Assembly: GCF_023705585.1 (NCBI RefSeq)
Contig: NZ_BOQE01000001.1
Span: 3,876,710 to 3,940,709 of the forward strand
Source of the DNA: Collibacillus ludicampi
Lineage (GTDB): Bacteria > Bacillota > Bacilli > Tumebacillales > BOQE01
Direction of reading: 5' to 3'
DNA: 64,000 nt
The notes below the pieces were generated by a model that made no database searches, had not been told where the DNA came from, and was given only the letters and a program-made list of their open reading frames with translations. Below are positions 42,276 through 50,706 of the stretch, one piece after another. The first letter of the stretch is position 1. Every line of letters begins with the position of its first letter. The translations under genes and the position numbers were made by a program.

Positions 42276-42569
42276 ATGGAACACATTTTGTTCGATGAAA
42301 TGGAAACGACCCGTACACGTCACATCGGTTTCATCAGTGGGGGAAAACGTTTTGACTTCATGTTGACTTTTTCTGAACACTTTCTCGGTAAGACCGTTGT
42401 GCTGTGTCTGCAGTCGAAACGGGGAGATCTTCTCGACAGTCACGATGTTCACGATGTCGATCTTCTCTGCCGAAAATTCGCCATGACTCCCGAAGATGCC
42501 TCACACTTATCCAACGCATTGCAAACGATGATCTCCGATGAATTCATTCGCCCACAATATATGGATTGA
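42276..42569 (+). CDS. DUF3055 protein, copy 2
   Basis: A 97-residue paralog of the protein at 21570-21839. Shared blocks are ILFDEMETTRTRHIGF, RFDFMLTFSEHFLGKTVV and a C-terminal helix (DASHLSNALQTMI). It differs by the loss of the NLQTGR loop (here CLQSKRGDL) and by a short IRPQYMD tail. AAAGGAGGGG precedes the ATG. Strong promoter and terminator show an independent unit. Function unknown. Confidence 0.78.
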   Translation: MEHILFDEMETTRTRHIGFISGGKRFDFMLTFSEHFLGKTVVLCLQSKRGDLLDSHDVHDVDLLCRKFAMTPEDASHLSNALQTMISDEFIRPQYMD

Positions 42570-42578
42570 CATACAGAA

Positions 42579-42610
42579 AACGAGAAAGCGATTCCACTTT
42601 CTCGTTTTTC
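42579..42610. terminator. Bidirectional terminator
   Basis: AACGAGAAAG and CTTTCTCGTT form a 10 bp stem with an eight-base loop, followed by TTTCTTTT on the plus strand. Confidence 0.88.
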
Positions 42611-42705
42611 TTTTAATTACGAATATTGACTCTCTCATCAACCGCCCGAGACGTTTTAATAATATGGGAATCGGTGGTATGCGCGCGCATGTGACAGCGG
42701 GATGA

Positions 42706-44010
42706 TCATGAGAATTGACCGACCTTTTGACGTACAGTGAATGTTTTCTCAAGAAGCGCCCAATTCTGCGGAAAGGGACAACCGAGAACCCAATAACTGA
42801 TCCCCCGCACTCCCATTTCTTGAACAAGATGAAATTTCGCCATGACAGAACGCGCATCTTCAAACCAAACCTGACGAAATTCTCCTCGCTCTCCGCGATA
42901 CGTATAGGTAGGGGATGCGGACGCATGATGCCATTGAATCACAGCCCCCTGATGAATCGCCATGTTCACAGCCGCCTTTGGAGCGATTCCTCTGGCACGT
43001 ATGCCGGGAACGAACGGGGTTGACCAATCATACCCGTAGAGCGCCATTCCCATGAAAATCTTGTTGGCGGGAATCAAAGAAATTGCATACTGTAATACCT
43101 TTTTCACAAGATGAAGCGGTGCAATCGGTAAAGGAGGACCTCCTACAGATCCCCAATCATATGTCGTAATCATTACGCTATCAGCGAGCGTACCTAATGT
43201 ATTATAGTCGAAGGCTCCCATCCAACGGCTCTGGAAATCATCATTCATCTTAGGTCCCAGTGTAAGCGACACAGAAATTCCTTTCGGTTTCATGAAAGCG
43301 GCAAGTCCGCGAATGAAATCATTATACAATTCTCGATCTTCCGGATACATATGCTCAAAATCGACATGTACGCCCTGATATCCCTTTCTGCGAATGACGT
43401 GAAAGATGTTTTCATAAAGGGTTTGTTTGATACCCTCTCTATTCATGATCGCACGGGCGAGTTCAGGGTTGAAACGGTTCCCGTCAAAATTGCTGACGGT
43501 CATATGCGGCATCACAGCCTGACGTTTCACTTCAGACAACAAATGTGTATCGGATACATCCACGAGACGGCCGTCCTGAGTAACACGATAACTATATGTG
43601 GACAAATAGGTGATATGCGGAGCGACATCACGAATGACTTCTGCGTCTGCTTGTGTACCTGTTGGTATGATGTACGCGTTCACTTCAATCTCTCGTTTTT
43701 CACGAATCGGAACAGGTAACCAAACCGTTTGTCCTTGTTTGAATCCAGTCCGTTGTATGCTTTCGTTCGATCCTACAATGATTCGCGGTGGAACGCGAAA
43801 TTCCCGTGCAAGAGTATCGATCGTGTCTCCTTCCTGTATGATATAAGGAACGAGAGTGGCCGCTGGTCCGGCCGGAATCAAAAGATGTAAACCAGGCACG
43901 ATTCTGTCGCTTGGGAGTTCATTCAGCTCCCGAATCTTTTCCGGCGTTCCCCCATAATCTTTCGCAATGGAAATAAGGGATTCCCCCGGTTTGACAACAT
44001 GTACAAACAA
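42706..44010 (-). CDS. LysM-GH18 spore-cortex-type hydrolase (SleL/YaaH-like)
   Basis: Probable N-acetylglucosaminidase acting on spore cortex peptidoglycan. Two LysM domains (HVVKPGESLISIAKDYGG and YIIQEGDTIDTLAREF) precede a GH18 domain (about 105-434). The catalytic strand GVHVDFEHMYPEDR keeps the Asp and Glu; SVSLTLGPK and GMALYGYDW are family strands. No signal peptide, as in B. subtilis YaaH, which is deposited on spores. The TTG at 44010 has AGGAGGGGG six bases upstream. 434 residues. Confidence 0.88.
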   Translation of the reverse strand: MFVHVVKPGESLISIAKDYGGTPEKIRELNELPSDRIVPGLHLLIPAGPAATLVPYIIQEGDTIDTLAREFRVPPRIIVGSNESIQRTGFKQGQTVWLPVPIREKREIEVNAYIIPTGTQADAEVIRDVAPHITYLSTYSYRVTQDGRLVDVSDTHLLSEVKRQAVMPHMTVSNFDGNRFNPELARAIMNREGIKQTLYENIFHVIRRKGYQGVHVDFEHMYPEDRELYNDFIRGLAAFMKPKGISVSLTLGPKMNDDFQSRWMGAFDYNTLGTLADSVMITTYDWGSVGGPPLPIAPLHLVKKVLQYAISLIPANKIFMGMALYGYDWSTPFVPGIRARGIAPKAAVNMAIHQGAVIQWHHASASPTYTYRGERGEFRQVWFEDARSVMAKFHLVQEMGVRGISYWVLGCPFPQNWALLEKTFTVRQKVGQFS

Positions 44011-44124
44011 GCATATCCCCCTCCTGAAAAACTGTTCACGGAGCGGGGTGTACCCGCCCTTACAGCGCATTTTCGATTACATATGGATCTACCATAGGCT
44101 ATTCGGGGGCTTTCGTCTATGTGC

Positions 44125-44150
44125 AAAAAAAAAACCACACAGGTGTGTGG
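44125..44150 (-). terminator. Intrinsic terminator of the adenosyltransferase gene
   Basis: CCACAC/GTGTGG stem (44135-44150) with a short loop, followed on the minus strand by ten T residues. Confidence 0.88.
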
Positions 44151-44165
44151 CAGAATATGTTACAC

Positions 44166-44741
44166 TTACTTGAAAACTTCTTCCCCGCCTTTATATTCGG
44201 TATCAGTTACACCTGTACGTACATTGCTCGCGCGAGCCATCGCAAAAAAGAGATCGGAAAGGCGGTTTAAGTAGCGGCGAATCTCCTCATTGATGGGTTC
44301 CATTTCGGCAAGTGTGACCACGCGTCTTTCCGCTCTTCGTGCGACGACTCGGCAGATATGTAAAGCGGCCGACGGCCCGGATCCCCCAGGAAGAATAAAT
44401 CGTTTGATCGGTGGGCATTCGCCATCATACTTATCAATCAACTTTTCAAGCTTTGTCACATGATCGCCATTGATTTTGTACGATAGGTCGTACCCTTCCG
44501 GTGCTTTCACAAGTGCCAGATCAGCGCCGGAATCGAATAACTCGTGTTGAATTTCTGTCAAATCTTGTACCATGTCATGGAACTTTGCTTCTTCCGTTTT
44601 CAGAAGAACGAGCGCCTGTCCGACGAATGCATTCAATTCGTCGACCGTTCCGTAAGCTTCTACACGGACAGAATCTTTCTTGACTCGCCCCCCGATAACA
44701 CCAGTCATTCCTTGATCTCCTGTACGCGTATAGAGTTTCAT
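44166..44741 (-). CDS. pduO: Cob(I)alamin adenosyltransferase, PduO type
   Basis: Makes adenosylcobalamin from cob(I)alamin and ATP. The 191 residues show the ATP-binding N-terminus KLYTRTGDQGMTGVIGG, KDSVRVEAYGTVDELNAFVG, and the RFILPGGSGPSAALHICRVVARRAER helix pair. It would supply cofactor for the mutase at 1-727. The leader of about 290 bases lacks a canonical cobalamin riboswitch but has other folding potential. GGGAGGG precedes the ATG. B. subtilis YvqK is the type member. Confidence 0.9.
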   Translation of the reverse strand: MKLYTRTGDQGMTGVIGGRVKKDSVRVEAYGTVDELNAFVGQALVLLKTEEAKFHDMVQDLTEIQHELFDSGADLALVKAPEGYDLSYKINGDHVTKLEKLIDKYDGECPPIKRFILPGGSGPSAALHICRVVARRAERRVVTLAEMEPINEEIRRYLNRLSDLFFAMARASNVRTGVTDTEYKGGEEVFK

Positions 44742-44789
44742 ATGTGCCCTCCCGTTTTAAATAGAAAAGTCTGCATGAAAAATGGTATG

Positions 44790-44890
44790 GCGGGCGTTTC
44801 CTTTGCACTCGCGCTTGATGGCGATCCCCTCGCTCTAAATATGTCGCGAGATGAACTTCCATCTCGTTTGACGCAAAAGCGTACGCCCGA
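44790..44890 (-). ncRNA. Putative structured leader RNA of the adenosyltransferase gene
   Basis: An outer 7 bp stem (44791-44797 with 44883-44889, CGGGCGT/ACGCCCG) encloses three hairpins: ACGC-TTTT-GCGT (44871-44882), a 7 bp CGAGATG/CATCTCG (44847-44866) and GCGA/TCGC (44821-44833). This multibranch arrangement lies 49 bases before the start codon. It matches no riboswitch I know. It may be a regulatory leader; covariation evidence is lacking. Confidence 0.4.
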
Positions 44891-44944
44891 CCTGAAAACA
44901 GTTTTAGTCTGTCTGGTGTCAAACTGCGGCATGGAGTTATTATG

Positions 44945-44966
44945 AAAAGGCTCCCGAAAAAGCCTT
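44945..44966 (-). terminator. Probable terminator of the yqeM operon
   Basis: AAGGCT/AGCCTT stem with an eight-base loop, followed on the minus strand by TTCAT, 68 bases after the yqeM stop. Short T-run, so moderate confidence. Confidence 0.5.
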
Positions 44967-45034
44967 AAATGGCACCAAACGTAGCGGCATCACGATAACG
45001 ATTGTAAGTAAGTCACGTTGACCAGGCGTATATG

Positions 45035-45787
45035 TCACTTACGTGCAACAAAGAACCAGCGTTCCGATGTGTCTGTAGGCTTTTCAAAGCTGAAATCAGC
45101 AAATACTTCGACCGTTTGAAATCCCGCATCGTACAACCATTCCACAACCCGTTCACACGGGTACGCCCTTTGAAGGTGTTGTTCTTGAAAACGACGATAC
45201 AAACCGTCACCAACTTCGGCAAAGAATGTGATGTCATATTCAACGAGACAACGGGTACCATCAAAAGAGCTTTGCCAAATATAAGCGATTTCCGGCCGCA
45301 CTTCATAAAACACCTGATCACCTAAAAGATGCTCCAATTTGTACGGCGTATGCATGTCAAAAAAGAATAACCCGCCATGATGAAGCTGACGGTATACCGC
45401 ATGGAACGTTTGCTGCACGTGTTCTTCTTCCAATAAATAATTGAGTGTATCACAAAAACTGATCGCCACATCCACGCATGTTGGAAGATGCAATTCACGA
45501 ATATCTTGCTGCAAAAACGTGGGAAAAAGGTGTTTCCCCTCTCTTTTTCCCTCTGCCATGGCAAGCATATCTTCCGATGCGTCAACTGCAAATACGCGAT
45601 ATCCTTGCTCCGCCACTCTGATGCTGATCGTTCCGGTACCACACCCAAGATCGGCAACGATTCGGGGCTTTATTTCGTAACGATCAAGTATTTCCGCAAA
45701 CATCTGTAACCAAAGATCATACGGGGCATCTTGCATTAATAGATCGTAATATTCCGCAAAATCCCCATACACAAGATTCTGACTCAC
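45035..45787 (-). CDS. yqeM: Class I SAM-dependent methyltransferase YqeM
   Basis: A 250-residue methyltransferase with the SAM motif IVADLGCGTGTISIRVAEQG (motif I), VDASEDMLAMA and FCDTLNYLLEEEHV. It lies at the end of the yqeG-to-yqeM order conserved in Bacillales. The GTG at 45787 follows AGGAG at eight bases. The substrate is unknown; linkage to ribosome silencing factor and NadD is conserved. Confidence 0.85.
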   Translation of the reverse strand: MSQNLVYGDFAEYYDLLMQDAPYDLWLQMFAEILDRYEIKPRIVADLGCGTGTISIRVAEQGYRVFAVDASEDMLAMAEGKREGKHLFPTFLQQDIRELHLPTCVDVAISFCDTLNYLLEEEHVQQTFHAVYRQLHHGGLFFFDMHTPYKLEHLLGDQVFYEVRPEIAYIWQSSFDGTRCLVEYDITFFAEVGDGLYRRFQEQHLQRAYPCERVVEWLYDAGFQTVEVFADFSFEKPTDTSERWFFVARK

Positions 45788-45813
45788 AACATATGCTCCT
45801 AACGTGGCGTTTT

Positions 45814-46161
45814 TTAAGAGATACTGAGTTGTGTGGCATCTCCCCACACGCGTTCAAGATTGTAGAACTCGCGTTCCTCTTGGCGGAATACATGCACGAC
45901 CACATCGCCGAAATCCAGCAAGACCCACCGTGCTTCGTCGAAACCTTCCATGCCCTTCATCATCAAGCCGCGTTTCTCCAGTTTCTCGCGTATTTCCTTG
46001 ACGATCGCTTGCACTTGTGTGCTCGAATTCCCGCTGCAGATCACGAAATAATCGGCGATCACAGACAATCCCCGGATATCGAGAATCACGATATCTCTCG
46101 CTTTCTTGTCTGCGGCTGCATTCGCTGCCAATTGCGCCAATTCCACCATCTTGTCACTCAT
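45814..46161 (-). CDS. rsfS: Ribosomal silencing factor RsfS
   Basis: Binds ribosomal protein uL14 on the 50S subunit and blocks 30S joining under nutrient limitation. The 115 residues show VELAQLAANAAADKKARDIVILDIRG, DYFVICSGNSSTQVQAIV, GFDEARWVLLDFGDVVVHVF and the EERFYNLERVWGD-like end (EEREFYNLERVWGDA). AGGAGG precedes the ATG. It lies between yqeK and yqeM, as in B. subtilis (yqeL). Confidence 0.95.
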   Translation of the reverse strand: MSDKMVELAQLAANAAADKKARDIVILDIRGLSVIADYFVICSGNSSTQVQAIVKEIREKLEKRGLMMKGMEGFDEARWVLLDFGDVVVHVFRQEEREFYNLERVWGDATQLSIS

Positions 46162-46212
46162 TTACATGCCTCCTAGGAAAAATTAAGAACTCCATACTAC
46201 TTACTACATATT

Positions 46213-46818
46213 TTATGTAGAAAATGATGAAACGCTCCCGCCTGTCCGAATTTTCTTCGTTTGTACTTGCTCCCAAAGCTCATTTCTCGCGAGAACGGTC
46301 AATGGAAAGATCGGTTGATTGCATTTGATGAGAAATTGAATGGTACCGTCCATCTGCCGAGCTAGCGCTTCTTCCAGATCATGCTCTGCGATTTGACGCA
46401 GCTGTTCAACTCCCGGGTAACTGCGTCCCGGTTCGATCGCATCCGCGAGACACACGATCTTTTCAAGCAATGACATCCCCGGACGGCCAGAAGTATGATA
46501 ACGTACCGCGTTTCTTACGTCTTCATCCTCAATACCAAACCATTCAGGTGCATTTGCTGCCGCGATAGGCCCGTGCAAAAGCTCCTTTACTTCAAAAAAC
46601 GACGGGTCAACTCCGGACTCCTTAGCCGTTTGCGTTAAACGCTCGACCGGCCATTCGCGAGCAAAATCATGAATCCATGCGGCGAGACGCGCCTTTTCCA
46701 CATCGGAACCGAATCGTTTCGCCAGTTCTTCAGCCATCTGCACCACGCCACAAACATGTTGAAAGCGGCGGGGACTCAATTCCTTTTGCACTTTCAAACG
46801 GATGCTGCTTTCATCCAT
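46213..46818 (-). CDS. yqeK: HD-domain phosphohydrolase YqeK
   Basis: The HD domain is seen as HVCGVVQMAEELAKRFG, AAWIHDFAREWP (HD pair) and AIRYHTSGRPGMSLLEKIVCLADAIEP-like blocks. The family hydrolyses diadenosine tetraphosphate symmetrically to ADP. 201 residues. Its start overlaps nadD by eight bases, so they are translationally coupled, in the order nadD-yqeK-rsfS known from Bacillales. Confidence 0.92.
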   Translation of the reverse strand: MDESSIRLKVQKELSPRRFQHVCGVVQMAEELAKRFGSDVEKARLAAWIHDFAREWPVERLTQTAKESGVDPSFFEVKELLHGPIAAANAPEWFGIEDEDVRNAVRYHTSGRPGMSLLEKIVCLADAIEPGRSYPGVEQLRQIAEHDLEEALARQMDGTIQFLIKCNQPIFPLTVLARNELWEQVQTKKIRTGGSVSSFST

Positions 46819-47410
46819 ACAAACGATTCTCCTTTATGTAGCATATCACGCGATCAGGAACCAGATGGGCAACAGACAATCCCTGATCCAAACGTTCGCG
46901 TAGCCACGTTGAAGAAATCTCAAGGCCCGGCATGTCAACGAAATGAATATGTTTCCGCCACGATGCGGGCAACAATCGTAAATATTGTTCAGACATCGCT
47001 TGATTGAAACCCGGCCGTGTCACCGCGATGATGTCGGTCAGTTCGATCACGCGATCCGCTTTCTGCCAATTGGGAAGATCCAGCAACATATCGGCACCCA
47101 TGATGAAGAAAGGATCATGGGAAGGATGCGTGCGGCAATACCAAGATAAAGTATCTACCGTATAAGACGGTTGATTTTGTTTCAGTTCCCAATCGAGCAC
47201 CTCATATTCATCATATCCTTGTATAGCCAATTGTACCATACGGTACCTGTGGATACCCTCCGTAATTCGTTTGTCACGTTTATGCGGAGGAACACCTGCA
47301 GGAATGAAATAGACTTTATCCAGGTTGAGCGCTTCTTTGGCTAACATGGCCACAACGAGATGGCCTGTATGAATCGGGTCAAAGGTTCCGCCGAAAAGTC
47401 CGACTCTCAT
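46811..47410 (-). CDS. nadD: Nicotinate-nucleotide adenylyltransferase
   Basis: Adenylates nicotinate mononucleotide in NAD synthesis. The nucleotidyltransferase motif GGTFDPIHTGHLVVA is at the N-terminus, the ISSTWLRERLDQG signature near the C-terminus, and FIMGADMLLDLPNW in between. The ATG at 47410 lies after GGGGGGAAG; a codon 15 bases upstream overlaps that site. 199 residues. Confidence 0.95.
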   Translation of the reverse strand: MRVGLFGGTFDPIHTGHLVVAMLAKEALNLDKVYFIPAGVPPHKRDKRITEGIHRYRMVQLAIQGYDEYEVLDWELKQNQPSYTVDTLSWYCRTHPSHDPFFIMGADMLLDLPNWQKADRVIELTDIIAVTRPGFNQAMSEQYLRLLPASWRKHIHFVDMPGLEISSTWLRERLDQGLSVAHLVPDRVICYIKENRLYG

Positions 47411-47424
47411 CCGTCTTCCCCCCA

Positions 47425-47718
47425 TCAGCGAGGAAGTTCGATCTGTTTCTTTTCCACAGACTCCCTATAAAGCACGATCGTCTTGCCTATCACTTGCACC
47501 AATTCGGATTCGGTACCTTCCGCAAGTTGATGAGCGACTTCATCTTTATCTTCCTCACAATTATTTAAAACGGCTACTTTAATCAATTCGTGTGCTTCAA
47601 GAGCAAGGGAAACCTGTTCCAGCAAATTTTCCGAAACACCGCCTTTTCCCACTTGCAGAATGGGATCAAGATGATGTGCCAAAGAACGCAAGTAACGCTT
47701 TTGTTTTCCTGTAAGCAT
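47425..47718 (-). CDS. yhbY: YhbY-like CRM-domain RNA-binding protein
   Basis: A 97-residue single CRM-domain protein associated with pre-50S ribosomes. It starts LTGKQKRYLRSLAHHLDPILQVGKGG and contains the ELIKVAVLNNCEEDK and LVQVIGKTIVLYRES blocks with the GxxG-like loop GKGG. It is the equivalent of B. subtilis YqeI, located between aroE and nadD as there. Confidence 0.92.
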   Translation of the reverse strand: MLTGKQKRYLRSLAHHLDPILQVGKGGVSENLLEQVSLALEAHELIKVAVLNNCEEDKDEVAHQLAEGTESELVQVIGKTIVLYRESVEKKQIELPR

Positions 47719-47798
47719 GCGCTTCTCCTTCCTGTAATCTGTTTATTCTTCCGATGACACCCGCATGAACCCGAACCCCGTTTGCCAGTATAGCATTC

Positions 47799-48638
47799 CT
47801 AAAAACAGGATTCCACTGTCTGTCTCATTACATCCACCGGAGCAGGTAAACCGGTCCACAGCGTGAATGCTTCTGCCCCTTGATAAACGAACATCCCGAT
47901 TCCGTTATGTATGATCGCACCTTTTTGTTTGGCTTCTTTCAACAGTCGGGTTTCCCGAGGATTGTAGATCAGATCCGAAACCACCATGCCTTGACGGATA
48001 CCTTTCGTATGAATGGGAACTTGATCCAAATTCGGATACATGCCGAGGGAAGTCGTATTTACCAAGAGATCGATCTCCGGTACCACATCTGGAACTTCAT
48101 CAAGATGAATGGCTCGAACTTCCATTAGGTGTCTCAGATGTTCGGCAATTTTTTTTGCATGTTCCCAAGTCCGATTGGCGATCAGCAACTTTTTCACGGG
48201 TACCAATGCCATTTGCGCGGAAATGGCCCTCGCGGCACCACCTGCCCCCAGAATCAGAACCGTTGTATCTTCCAGCTTAAGCCCCACCTCCTCCCGTAAG
48301 GACCGAAGATAACCGATTCCATCCGTGTTATATCCGGTAAGAACTCCATTCTCATTGACAATTGTATTGACAGCACCGATCAATTTGGCCTCCGGTGAAA
48401 TTCTGTCAAGGAAACGCATGACTTCCACCTTGTGCGGGATCGTCACATTCACACCACGCAAGCCCATCGCACGAATTCCTTGGACAGCGTCAGCCAACCT
48501 CTCCGGAGAAACATCGAACGCCAGATAAGCAAAATCCAACCCCATATGGTGAAAAGCAGCATTGTGCATCTGCGGGGACTTGGAATGTATCACAGGGTGT
48601 CCAAATAAACCGGTTAAACGAGTCGTACTTGTGATCAC
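47799..48638 (-). CDS. aroE: Shikimate dehydrogenase
   Basis: NADPH-dependent reduction of 3-dehydroshikimate in aromatic amino acid synthesis. Motifs: LFGHPVIHSKSPQMHNAAF (substrate binding), NVTIPHKVEVMRF with the catalytic Lys, GYNTDGIGYL, LILGAGGAARAIS and NRTWEHAKKIAE (NADP site). The GTG at 48638 follows AAAGGAAGG; longer versions have no site. 279 residues. First gene after a terminator, so it needs its own promoter or readthrough. Confidence 0.93.
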   Translation of the reverse strand: MITSTTRLTGLFGHPVIHSKSPQMHNAAFHHMGLDFAYLAFDVSPERLADAVQGIRAMGLRGVNVTIPHKVEVMRFLDRISPEAKLIGAVNTIVNENGVLTGYNTDGIGYLRSLREEVGLKLEDTTVLILGAGGAARAISAQMALVPVKKLLIANRTWEHAKKIAEHLRHLMEVRAIHLDEVPDVVPEIDLLVNTTSLGMYPNLDQVPIHTKGIRQGMVVSDLIYNPRETRLLKEAKQKGAIIHNGIGMFVYQGAEAFTLWTGLPAPVDVMRQTVESCF

Positions 48639-48680
48639 GAGATAACGACCTTCCTTTCCTCTTTGCAATAATATACCATA

Positions 48681-48716
48681 GAAAAAAGCTCTCAGGTTAA
48701 CACCCGAGAGCTTTTT
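48681..48716. terminator. Intrinsic terminator inside the yqe cluster
   Basis: GCTCTC pairs with GAGAGC over an inner CAGG..CCC-like loop, with A-run and T-run on either side. It lies between the 74-residue gene and aroE and probably splits the cluster into two transcripts. Confidence 0.82.
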
Positions 48717-48726
48717 CACGAATCAT

Positions 48727-48951
48727 TTATAAGCGGAAATCCATATGTAAGATGATCGCCCGATCCCGAAATTGGAAGCTCAGATCATGCAAATGATACG
48801 ATTCCAAAGACGGATCCGCTTCCCTTGCCAATTCCACTTCTCTGCGCAGCCTGTCCATGAATTCTTCGATACGTAAATTTTGACCGGAAAACGGATTCTC
48901 AATCCTTCTTTCAACCTGACGTTTACGCGCATATTCGGGTATCACATTCAT
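48727..48951 (-). CDS. Hypothetical protein (74 residues)
   Basis: A charged protein with a predicted helix (LRIEEFMDRLRREVELAREA) followed by two strands ending in DRAIILHMDFRL. GGAGGG precedes the ATG. It lies between yqeH and the terminator before aroE, a position not occupied in B. subtilis. No family recognised; no membrane segment or cysteine. Confidence 0.6.
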   Translation of the reverse strand: MNVIPEYARKRQVERRIENPFSGQNLRIEEFMDRLRREVELAREADPSLESYHLHDLSFQFRDRAIILHMDFRL

Positions 48952-49043
48952 GAGATTCCACCCTCCGTTCTATGAGTTTGTGTACTCCAACTTATGCGAA
49001 CGGAAGGTTGGAATATACCACTTTATAAAACACGTTGAAATTG

Positions 49044-50153
49044 TCAGATGATCGCTTTCCGCACGGAAACATGAATTCCTCGGGGCACATGCACGCGTAA
49101 GTCGGCTTCTTCTTTCCCGCGCACAGAGATCCATCCGAGACCAGCGATCACGATATCGACAGCAGGCCCCTTGCGAATCTTGAACTTGTGAGTGACAAGA
49201 TCGCGCAAGGTTGCAGGGTCATCAGGCCCCGGCGGTTTGAGCAGTTCTCCCAGATGTTTCTCATATAAGGCGTCTGCATTTTCAAGTTTCGTGCGATGCA
49301 TCGATAGCTGATTCGCGAAATACCCGACGAATGATTGGGAGCCACCGGCGACAAAATCAAACCGGACGAGTCCGCCCACAAATAACGTCTGTCCGCTGTT
49401 TAACTGATAGATCTTCGGATTGATCACTTTTTCCGGCGTGATCAATTTTAAAGATTCAGGGGACACGAGATCGGTCAGGCGAGATGTAGTCAAAACGCCT
49501 GGAGTATCGACGATGACATGATGAAATTGTGGGATCTTCATCTTAACGGTCGACAATGTGGTGCCAGGGTAGCGGGACGTTGTCAAGCCAACATCCTGCG
49601 ATTCGCCAAACAGGTGTAAGAGTTTGTTTACGAGAGTCGATTTGCCGACATTGGCTGTTCCAACCACATAGATGTCCCTTTCATTTGCATACGATTCGAT
49701 CAGTGTCTTCACTTGTTCGACACCAATCCCCCTGCGCGCGGAAACGAGAATGACTTTGTGCGTTTCCAACCGTTTTTTCTTCACTTCATCCATTAGCCAT
49801 GTTTCTACTTTGGCTAAATTGGTTTGTCGCGGTAATAGATCGATCTTATTGGCCACCAGGACGAGAGGGTTCTCCCCTACAAATCGTTCAAGTCCCTGAA
49901 TCCATGAACCTTCGAAATCGAACAAATCCACCACATTGAGGATCAGTGCTCGCTTTCCGCCAAGTTCCTTGAGAATCCGTTCAAACTCTTCTTTTTGTAT
50001 CGAAACGGGCGAAACTTCATTATAATGACGGATACGAAAACACCGTCGGCACAAAATCTGTTCTCGCTCTTTCGTCGATTGAGGAATATAACCGGGAAGT
50101 GCAGGGTCTACCGTTTGCAAGGGAGCCCCACAGCCCATACAAGTCGTAATCAT
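49044..50153 (-). CDS. yqeH: Ribosome biogenesis GTPase YqeH
   Basis: Circularly permuted GTPase needed for 30S assembly. N-terminal zinc finger CMGCGAPLQTVDP with RRCFRIRHYNEV supplies four cysteines. The permuted GTPase order is seen: NKIDLLP (G4) first, then VVGTANVGKSTLVNKLL (G1) and VDTPGVL (G3). A C-terminal TRAP-like RNA-binding region follows. Its ATG immediately follows the yqeG stop (TGAATG). 369 residues. Confidence 0.94.
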   Translation of the reverse strand: MITTCMGCGAPLQTVDPALPGYIPQSTKEREQILCRRCFRIRHYNEVSPVSIQKEEFERILKELGGKRALILNVVDLFDFEGSWIQGLERFVGENPLVLVANKIDLLPRQTNLAKVETWLMDEVKKKRLETHKVILVSARRGIGVEQVKTLIESYANERDIYVVGTANVGKSTLVNKLLHLFGESQDVGLTTSRYPGTTLSTVKMKIPQFHHVIVDTPGVLTTSRLTDLVSPESLKLITPEKVINPKIYQLNSGQTLFVGGLVRFDFVAGGSQSFVGYFANQLSMHRTKLENADALYEKHLGELLKPPGPDDPATLRDLVTHKFKIRKGPAVDIVIAGLGWISVRGKEEADLRVHVPRGIHVSVRKAII

Positions 50154-50678
50154 TCAGCGTACATCCTCCCACGTAATCAGACCGCGGCGGCGCAACATGT
50201 TCAATACCAATCGTTCGGCCATACGGAGAATTTTTGTTCCGATCCATTCTTTCGTCGCGACGGGGACGACAAGGATCGTGTACATCCCCATACGTTTTCC
50301 GCCTAACACATCGGTAAAAATTTGATCACCGAGGACGACCGTCTCTTCCGGTCGGGTACCGAGGATGGAGAGCGCGCGGATGAAAGGTGCATTGCGCGGT
50401 TTACGCGCGTTGTAAATGGCGGGAATGCCGAGCGGCCGGGCAAAGTCTTCCACGCGGGCCGCCCGATTATTGGACACGATTACCACTCGAATGCCGTATT
50501 TCTCTCTTACCTCTTCCAGCCATTTCGTGACCTTAGGAGTCGCTTGCATAGCATTCCATGCAACGAGCGTGTTGTCAAGATCGGTGATCAGTCCCTTAAT
50601 CCCCGCTTTCTTTAGGGCCGCCAGGTCGATATGATAAATCGATTTGACATACAGATCCGGGACGAACCTTTTTAGCAT
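50154..50678 (-). CDS. yqeG: YqeG-family HAD phosphatase
   Basis: A 174-residue HAD-IIIA phosphatase. LITDLDNTLVAWN is motif I with the nucleophilic Asp, VVIVSNNRA is motif II and VLGDQIFTDVLGGKRMGM is motif III. Conserved upstream of yqeH in Bacillales; substrate unknown, related proteins dephosphorylate phosphatidylglycerophosphate. It starts 28 bases after fabH with no terminator between. Confidence 0.9.
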   Translation of the reverse strand: MLKRFVPDLYVKSIYHIDLAALKKAGIKGLITDLDNTLVAWNAMQATPKVTKWLEEVREKYGIRVVIVSNNRAARVEDFARPLGIPAIYNARKPRNAPFIRALSILGTRPEETVVLGDQIFTDVLGGKRMGMYTILVVPVATKEWIGTKILRMAERLVLNMLRRRGLITWEDVR

Positions 50679-50706
50679 GCCCCCTCACCTCGAACTTTTG
50701 ATCGTA

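Noticed and set aside
44738-44932. A 64-codon minus-strand frame in the adenosyltransferase leader
   Set aside because: No ribosome site, Arg/Ser-rich composition, and it overlaps the folded region and the start of the real gene.
44742-45034. Cobalamin riboswitch before the adenosyltransferase
   Set aside because: A GGTGCC string occurs, but the B12 box (GCCAGGAGACC type) and the GGGAA/GCCACTG core are absent.
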